A DNA stretch of 11,149 bases from Verrucomicrobiota bacterium (GTDB lineage: Bacteria; Verrucomicrobiota; Verrucomicrobiia; Opitutales; Coraliomargaritaceae), in NCBI GenBank assembly GCA_027620575.1, contig JAQCDT010000026.1, positions 1-11,149 of the forward strand, given 5' to 3'. The notes beneath the pieces are model-generated. The model worked only from the letters and a program-made list of their open reading frames with translations. It was not told where the DNA came from and made no database searches. Shown here in pieces: positions 6,762-11,149 of the stretch (position 1 is the stretch's first letter; the number at the start of each line of letters is the position of its first letter). Position numbers and translations under genes: made by a program.

Positions 6762-6875
6762 TTATCACCTTTCCCTCCGCCAATATCAATTGGATCAGGT
6801 TCAAAGGGATCATTTCTGTACGGTTTAGAGTAAGGAAATATCTCAGACCCATCTAGGTCACCCCTAAGGATATAA
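6762..6875 (-). promoter_or_regulatory. TPP (thiamin pyrophosphate) riboswitch
   Basis: On the minus strand the conserved THI-element blocks appear in order with correct spacing. GGGGTG follows the P1 5' strand. P3 is GACC-TAGATG-GGTC. The invariant CTGAGA is at 6846-6841, the block CCCTTTGAACCTGATC at 6808-6793, P5 is CCAAT-TGAT-ATTGG, and the terminal GGCGGAGGGAAAG is at 6781-6769. P1 can be drawn as TTAT/ATAA plus CCTT/AAGG with two mismatches (6872-6875 with 6762-6765, and 6866-6869 with 6768-6771). The extra stem between CTGAGA and CCCTTT (ATTTC...GAAAT) is the optional P3a. The aptamer senses TPP and normally lowers expression of thiamin uptake or synthesis genes. It lies 66 nt before the receptor start codon. 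No intrinsic terminator hairpin with a T-run follows, so control is more likely at translation or by Rho. The 50 bp between it and the ACT gene contain no convincing promoter. Confidence 0.93.
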
Positions 6876-6925
6876 CTAAAGCAATAATGTATTAGTTGTG
6901 AGTCAAACGAAAAGCAGTACTATTT

Positions 6926-7387
6926 TTATCGAGCGATATCGTTTTGGCTTAAAACATTGATCTGGTGACGCCTTAAGGTCTCACTAGCGAGGTCATTATC
7001 TTCTAAGCTAATTGCGAGTGCAGAGCGGTTGTTAGGACGTATGACAAAAGGGTAGATATAATGTATATTAATTTCTGCCTGAACTAGAGCAAAGGTGACT
7101 TTTGCAATATCCGCTTCTGAATTAAGCTCAACCGCAACCATTTCAGTGCTGACATAAGAAAAATTATTTGAATCTAAAATATGCTGTGCTTCTTCTGGGT
7201 AATCAACAATGACACGTATTAAAGAACTATCCGTCGTGTCTAGAATTGAGATGGCAATAATATGCACATCATGAGATTTTAGTAATCCTACAATTTCGTT
7301 GAGTCGTCCAACTTTATTATCTGCATGTATCGATAATTGGATTACAGGTCGGAAAGCATTGGGATCATTTAAAACTCTAGAACTCAT
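6926..7387 (-). CDS. Tandem ACT-domain protein
   Basis: 153 aa, cytosolic, with no catalytic domain. Two ACT-like beta-alpha-beta-beta-alpha-beta units are visible. The first (about 15-75) has [20 protein letters not shown], with the ligand-turn pattern [10 protein letters not shown], and [11 protein letters not shown]. The second (about 82-149) has [26 protein letters not shown] (109-114) and [20 protein letters not shown] domains usually bind amino acids and dimerise to regulate a partner enzyme; stand-alone tandem ACT proteins of this size exist in many bacteria with mostly unknown roles. It starts 6 nt after the yicC stop and must be co-transcribed and probably translationally coupled with it. 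The leader is A-rich without a Shine-Dalgarno sequence. Fifty bases after its stop the TPP riboswitch begins, with no terminator between, so readthrough into the receptor gene is possible. It is not an obvious acetolactate synthase small subunit: no ilvB/ilvC is nearby and the N-terminus differs. Confidence 0.85.
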   Translation of the reverse strand: MSSRVLNDPNAFRPVIQLSIHADNKVGRLNEIVGLLKSHDVHIIAISILDTTDSSLIRVIVDYPEEAQHILDSNNFSYVSTEMVAVELNSEADIAKVTFALVQAEINIHYIYPFVIRPNNRSALAISLEDNDLASETLRRHQINVLSQNDIAR

Positions 7388-7393
7388 AAAAAA

Positions 7394-8275
7394 CTATTCT
7401 ATATTCTGTACCTGTTCGCGAATTCTTTCCAGTTCATTTTTCCCTTCGATGATATTTTTTGTGACTTCGATTTGTTGGGTTTTACTGGAAATAGTATTCA
7501 TTTCTCGGAACATTTCAATGCAGAGAAAATCCATCTTTCGTCCAATTGATTCTGGTGAAGCGATAAAATGTTTAAATTGGTCGATATGCGATTTGAGTCG
7601 TGTGATTTCTTCTGAGACATCTGAACGATCAGCGAATAAGGCGATTTCCTTAAGCACTCGATCATCTTCCAAGTCGATTTCTAAGTTCATAGAATTAAGA
7701 CGATCGATTAATTTTTTAGAAAAATCTATACTCGCTGAAGTTGCAAGTGCTTCGACACTTTCGACCAGCTTTTCTAATGATCCCATACGCTGATCAAAAT
7801 CATTTTTTAAAGCCTCTCCTTCAGTCATTCGCATAGTTTGCCAATGGTTCAGAGCTTCACAGAAAGCGTCTTTAATTACAGATTCTGTTTCCTGCCAAGA
7901 GGGTAAGGCTTCTTGATCTTTAAGCAGCTGATTGAGCTTAATGATTAAAGAAGGATTCAAATCGAGAGGAATGTTTCTTTGATTACAGAAATCGCTTAAG
8001 TCTTCGATACTTTGATCAAGAAGTGTATTGTTTAAACTAAACCCATTTTCTTTTTGTTTCTTCTTGTTAATCTTCAGATGAATCATGACCCGACCACGAA
8101 TAAATTGGTCTTTAGTCCACTCGGATATTTTAGGCTCAAGATCAGACCATTCTTGGGGGACATAGATCTGATAGTCTAAATTTTTTCGATTCACCGATTG
8201 TATGGTAAATTCAAATAATAAAGGGCAGGCAGGAAGCTCAAATGTGCTACTTCCGTAGCCAGTCATACTTTTCAT
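7394..8275 (-). CDS. yicC: YicC-family endoribonuclease
   Basis: 293 aa, close to the usual length of about 290. It has the hallmark N-terminus MKSMTGYG (1-8), SVNRKNLD (27-34), GR at 61-62, and MRMTEGEAL (148-156). The C-terminal DUF1732 region carries ADRSDVSEEITRLKSH (215-230), GRKMDFLCIEMFREMNTISS (245-264) and the terminal ELERIREQVQNIE (281-293). The family, including E. coli YicC and Bacillus YloC, was long uncharacterised and is now regarded as a metal-dependent endoribonuclease; E. coli YicC acts in turnover of the small RNA RyhB. It is cytosolic. The start was chosen because MKSMTGYG is the conserved family start, preceded by only a weak purine stretch (AAGAG). It lies downstream of the ppdK terminator and overlaps nothing. 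It is followed after 6 nt by the ACT-domain gene, instead of the gmk neighbour common in other bacteria. Confidence 0.95.
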   Translation of the reverse strand: MKSMTGYGSSTFELPACPLLFEFTIQSVNRKNLDYQIYVPQEWSDLEPKISEWTKDQFIRGRVMIHLKINKKKQKENGFSLNNTLLDQSIEDLSDFCNQRNIPLDLNPSLIIKLNQLLKDQEALPSWQETESVIKDAFCEALNHWQTMRMTEGEALKNDFDQRMGSLEKLVESVEALATSASIDFSKKLIDRLNSMNLEIDLEDDRVLKEIALFADRSDVSEEITRLKSHIDQFKHFIASPESIGRKMDFLCIEMFREMNTISSKTQQIEVTKNIIEGKNELERIREQVQNIE

Positions 8276-8328
8276 ACTCTTAATTTATTAAATGATTAAA
8301 GGATTTGGCTATCTAAAAATAATAAAAA

Positions 8329-8352
8329 AAAGCCCTCAATCAAGAGGGCTTT
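8329..8352 (-). terminator. Intrinsic terminator of ppdK
   Basis: The inverted repeat AAAGCCCTC (8329-8337) and GAGGGCTTT (8344-8352) forms a 9-bp stem with a 6-nt loop. Read on the minus strand, 25 nt after the ppdK stop, it is followed by a strong T-tract (TTTTTTTATTATTTTT). It separates ppdK from the yicC-ACT unit, which must therefore have its own promoter within 8276-8328, although no clear sigma-70 pair stands out there. Confidence 0.92.
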
Positions 8353-8376
8353 GAAATTGAGTTGTTGGATTAATGC

Positions 8377-11115
8377 TTAAAGCGCTGCTTGAGCTGCGGC
8401 TAAACGTGCAACCGGAACTCTCGGTGGTGAGCAACTTACATAATTCAATCCAACTTTGTGGAAGAACTGAATTGATTGAGGGTCACCGCCATGCTCGCCG
8501 CAAATACCTAATTTGATTTTGCTGTTGCTTGAACGTCCTTTGTTCGCACCGATTTCAACAAGTTGACCTACGCCGGATGCATCAATCGAGGCAAATGGAT
8601 TTTGTGGCATAATATCAAGGTCTTTGTATTTACCTAAGAATGAACCTGCATCATCACGGCTCATTCCTAATCCAGTTTGGGTGAGATCATTAGTACCAAA
8701 GCTGAAGAATTCAGCAGTCCCTGCAATTTCGTCAGCAGTTAATGCTCCTCTTGGAACTTCGATCATAGTGCCTACTAAGTACTTAAACTTAACCTTCTTC
8801 GCCGCCATAACTTCGCCAGCCACTCGGTGAATAACCGATACTTGATTTTTTAACTCATCGGCAAATCCAACAAGTGGTACCATGACTTCAGGAACAACTT
8901 TGATTGGGTTTTTCAATTTGTAACAGGCTGCAGCTGCTTCAAAGATCGCTCTTGCCTGCATCTCTGTGATTTCAGGATAAGAGATTCCTAGTCGGCAACC
9001 ACGATGTCCAAGCATTGGATTGGATTCATGTAGGGCTTCAACTCGCTCGTTGATTTCACTGAGTTTGACTCCTAGAGATTTTGCTAGCTCAGTTTTTGAA
9101 GCTGCGTCATGAGGAAGGAATTCATGCAAAGGTGGATCAAGCAAACGAACAGTCACAGGGCGACCTCCCATTGCTTTGAAGAGACCATTGAAGTCTTGTC
9201 TTTGGAAAGGCAATAATTTCTTCAAGGCTGCACGACGTTCTTTCTCGTTTTTAGAAAGAATCATTTGACGCATGAAAGTAATACGATCGCCTTCGAAGAA
9301 CATGTGCTCTGTACGGCAAAGACCGATACCTTCTGCACCAAATGCAACTGCTGCCTTCGCTTGGCTAGGGGAGTCGGCATTCGTTCTTACTCCAAGTTTT
9401 CTATATTTATCAGCCCATGTCATAACTTGAGCAAAGAGCTTATAAGTATAGCTATCAGAGGCTTTCATTTTACCATTAAGCACTTGGTCAACTTCTGAAG
9501 GAGCTGTAGCGACATGACCTGCATAGATGGCTCCAGTTGTTCCATCAATTGAAATGTCAGAGCCTTCTTTAAGAGTCTTCTTGCCGATTTTTAATGTTTT
9601 CGCTTTGTAATCGATAACGACATCAGACGCACCACACACGCAGACTTTATTCATTTGACGTGCGACTAGTGCAGCGTGTGAACTCACACCACCTCTTGAA
9701 GTCAAAATACCATCAGCGGCAATCATCCCACGAAGGTCTTCAGGCGTGGTTTCAACTCGGCAAAGGACAGCATGCCCACCTTTAGCCACAACGCTTTCCG
9801 CCTTTTCAGCTGTGAAGCAAATCTTGCCAGAAGCCGCACCAGGTCCCGCAGGAAGTCCATAGGCGAGTGCTTTAGTCTTTTTGATAGCATCTTGATCGAA
9901 TACCGCTACCAATAAACTGGAGATAGAATCTGCTGGTATTTTCTTAAGTGCTGTCTTTTGGTCGATTAGTTTTTCCTTATTCAGTTCAACAGCAATACGT
10001 ACAGCAGCAAGACCAGTACGCTTACCGTTTCTTGTTTGCAACATATAGAGTTTGTTATTTTCGACTGTGAACTCGAAGTCTTGCATGTCTTTGAAATGCT
10101 TCTCAAGTTTGATACGAACCGCTTCCAATTCTTTGTAAGCGCCTGGCATTTCATCATTTAATTCAGCAATTGGGTTAGGAGTACGAATACCTGCAACAAC
10201 ATCTTCACCTTGTGCATTGATTAAATACTCTCCGTAGAAAACTTTTTCTCCATTGGCAGGGTCACGAGTGAAAGCAACACCAGTTGCACAATCTTCTCCC
10301 ATATTACCAAAGACCATCGCTTGAACATTAACCGCAGTACCCCAAGACGCAGGGATGCCGTATTTTTGACGATATAAAATCGCACGCTCATTTTGCCATG
10401 ATTTGAAGACCGCTCCAACTGAACCCCAAAGCTGTGCGTATGGGTCTTGTGGGAAAGCGGAATTTGTACGTTTTTTGATGATCGCTTTGTAACGCTTAAT
10501 CAATTCTTTAAGGTGGCTCGCAGTCAGTTGATTATCAAATTCGACCTTAACCTCTTTTCTTAGTTTTTCCAATGCTCCTTCAAATGGGCAATGTTCATTT
10601 TCGTGTGTAGCTTGTACGCCCATCACAACATCACCATACATTTGAATGAAACGGCGGTAGCAATCGTAAGCAAAAGCTTCATTGCCTGAATCTTTAGCTA
10701 AGGCGACAACAGTCTTATCGTTGAGTCCAAGATTCAAAATAGTATCCATCATGCCCGGCATCGATTCACGAGCACCTGAACGAACCGACAAAAGAAGTGG
10801 TTTCTTCGCATCACCTAATTTTTTACCCAATTGTTTTTCGATAAGGCTTACAGAGTCTTGGACTTCTTTAACTAAGCTTTTTGGGTAGCTTTGTTTGTTA
10901 TCATAAAAATATGTGCAAACTTCAGTGGTTAATGTGAAGCCTGGAGGAACGGGTAGGCCGATTCTTGCCATCTCTGCAAGGTTGGCACCTTTACCACCAA
11001 GAAGTTCTCTTAGCTTTACATTACCATCGGTTTTTTTACCGAAATTATAACTATATTTTATCGCTGAAGCTTTACGCTTTGCGGACTTTTTTTTAGCTGC
11101 TTTTTTTACTGCCAT
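8377..11115 (-). CDS. ppdK: Pyruvate, phosphate dikinase
   Basis: 912 aa, slightly longer than the usual 870-890. It interconverts pyruvate + ATP + phosphate with PEP + AMP + diphosphate in the cytosol, serving glycolysis or gluconeogenesis. The ATP-grasp domain (about 20-370) begins at [12 protein letters not shown] and shows [12 protein letters not shown] (38-49), [16 protein letters not shown] (110-125) and [20 protein letters not shown] (282-301). The swivelling phosphohistidine domain has [16 protein letters not shown] (471-486) with catalytic His480. The C-terminal PEP/pyruvate barrel has [12 protein letters not shown] (596-607), [14 protein letters not shown] (657-670), [20 protein letters not shown] (803-822) and CGEHGGDP (872-879) with catalytic Cys872. 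Two details are unusual: a Lys/Ala-rich tail at residues 1-17, and Ser478 at the position of the Thr that is the regulatory phosphorylation site in plant enzymes. The gene is monocistronic, ending in its own terminator; no Shine-Dalgarno site precedes the ATG, and only 34 bp of leader are in the window. Confidence 0.98.
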   Translation of the reverse strand: MAVKKAAKKKSAKRKASAIKYSYNFGKKTDGNVKLRELLGGKGANLAEMARIGLPVPPGFTLTTEVCTYFYDNKQSYPKSLVKEVQDSVSLIEKQLGKKLGDAKKPLLLSVRSGARESMPGMMDTILNLGLNDKTVVALAKDSGNEAFAYDCYRRFIQMYGDVVMGVQATHENEHCPFEGALEKLRKEVKVEFDNQLTASHLKELIKRYKAIIKKRTNSAFPQDPYAQLWGSVGAVFKSWQNERAILYRQKYGIPASWGTAVNVQAMVFGNMGEDCATGVAFTRDPANGEKVFYGEYLINAQGEDVVAGIRTPNPIAELNDEMPGAYKELEAVRIKLEKHFKDMQDFEFTVENNKLYMLQTRNGKRTGLAAVRIAVELNKEKLIDQKTALKKIPADSISSLLVAVFDQDAIKKTKALAYGLPAGPGAASGKICFTAEKAESVVAKGGHAVLCRVETTPEDLRGMIAADGILTSRGGVSSHAALVARQMNKVCVCGASDVVIDYKAKTLKIGKKTLKEGSDISIDGTTGAIYAGHVATAPSEVDQVLNGKMKASDSYTYKLFAQVMTWADKYRKLGVRTNADSPSQAKAAVAFGAEGIGLCRTEHMFFEGDRITFMRQMILSKNEKERRAALKKLLPFQRQDFNGLFKAMGGRPVTVRLLDPPLHEFLPHDAASKTELAKSLGVKLSEINERVEALHESNPMLGHRGCRLGISYPEITEMQARAIFEAAAACYKLKNPIKVVPEVMVPLVGFADELKNQVSVIHRVAGEVMAAKKVKFKYLVGTMIEVPRGALTADEIAGTAEFFSFGTNDLTQTGLGMSRDDAGSFLGKYKDLDIMPQNPFASIDASGVGQLVEIGANKGRSSNSKIKLGICGEHGGDPQSIQFFHKVGLNYVSCSPPRVPVARLAAAQAAL

Positions 11116-11149
11116 TATGATTTTGAGTTGTGAATTAAATTCTTCTTTG

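Noticed and set aside
6876..6925. TTGACT on the minus strand upstream of the riboswitch, considered as the -35 of a receptor promoter
   Set aside because: No acceptable -10 hexamer occurs 16-18 bp downstream. Transcription may start here or read through from yicC-ACT, but the sequence does not decide.
6926..7387. ACT gene as the acetolactate synthase small subunit (ilvN/ilvH)
   Set aside because: The protein has two ACT-like units and not the typical ACT plus C-terminal AHAS domain, and no ilvB or ilvC is adjacent.
7299..7793. Plus-strand ORF of 164 codons
   Set aside because: It lies wholly opposite yicC and the ACT gene, is Ser/Arg/Ile-rich low-quality sequence, and resembles no family; it is an antisense shadow.
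11132..11142. GAATTAAATTC palindrome in the ppdK leader as an operator
   Set aside because: Eleven AT-rich bases are too short and too likely by chance, and the window ends seven bases further on.

Overview
The window is a compact, AT-rich chromosomal segment with ten protein-coding genes. None of the ten has a clear Shine-Dalgarno sequence, and I see no mobile element, CRISPR array, tRNA or rRNA. The gene types (a TonB-dependent receptor and other Gram-negative envelope proteins, a DUF3568-type lipoprotein, a YicC protein, and a pyruvate phosphate dikinase with a Lys/Ala-rich N-terminal tail) suggest a Gram-negative bacterium of the PVC group. The best guess is a low-GC, possibly marine Verrucomicrobiota of the Opitutia type. 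That placement is inference; a Bacteroidota-like relative cannot be excluded from the sequence alone.

Layout from left to right. Positions 1-1799 (minus strand) hold a probable operon read right to left: a small lipoprotein, a PfkB-family (adenosine-kinase-like) kinase, and the 5' part of proA (glutamate-5-semialdehyde dehydrogenase for proline synthesis), which is cut by the window edge. Positions 1800-2039 are non-coding and hold three hairpins, the largest of which looks like the xseA terminator. xseA (exonuclease VII large subunit) lies on the minus strand at 2040-3398. It is divergent from a plus-strand pair, a membrane-anchored coiled-coil LysM protein and a Nudix hydrolase, across a 63-bp shared promoter region containing an interrupted palindrome.

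Positions 4536-6695 (minus) encode a TonB-dependent outer-membrane receptor. Its leader (about 6762-6875) is a recognisable TPP (thiamin pyrophosphate) riboswitch, so the receptor is predicted to import thiamin or a thiamin precursor and to respond to TPP. This is the most informative feature of the window. The 3' strand of the riboswitch P1 stem is perfectly complementary over 11 nt to codons 7-10 of the receptor, and over 7 nt to the bases just before the start codon. That is a possible expression platform in a genome that seems not to use Shine-Dalgarno sites.

Upstream on the same strand are a tandem-ACT-domain protein and a YicC-family endoribonuclease, 6 nt apart and almost certainly co-transcribed. 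They are followed by ppdK (pyruvate phosphate dikinase, 912 aa), which ends in a strong intrinsic terminator at 8329-8352. Apart from the riboswitch-receptor unit the genes are housekeeping or conserved families, and they do not form one pathway.
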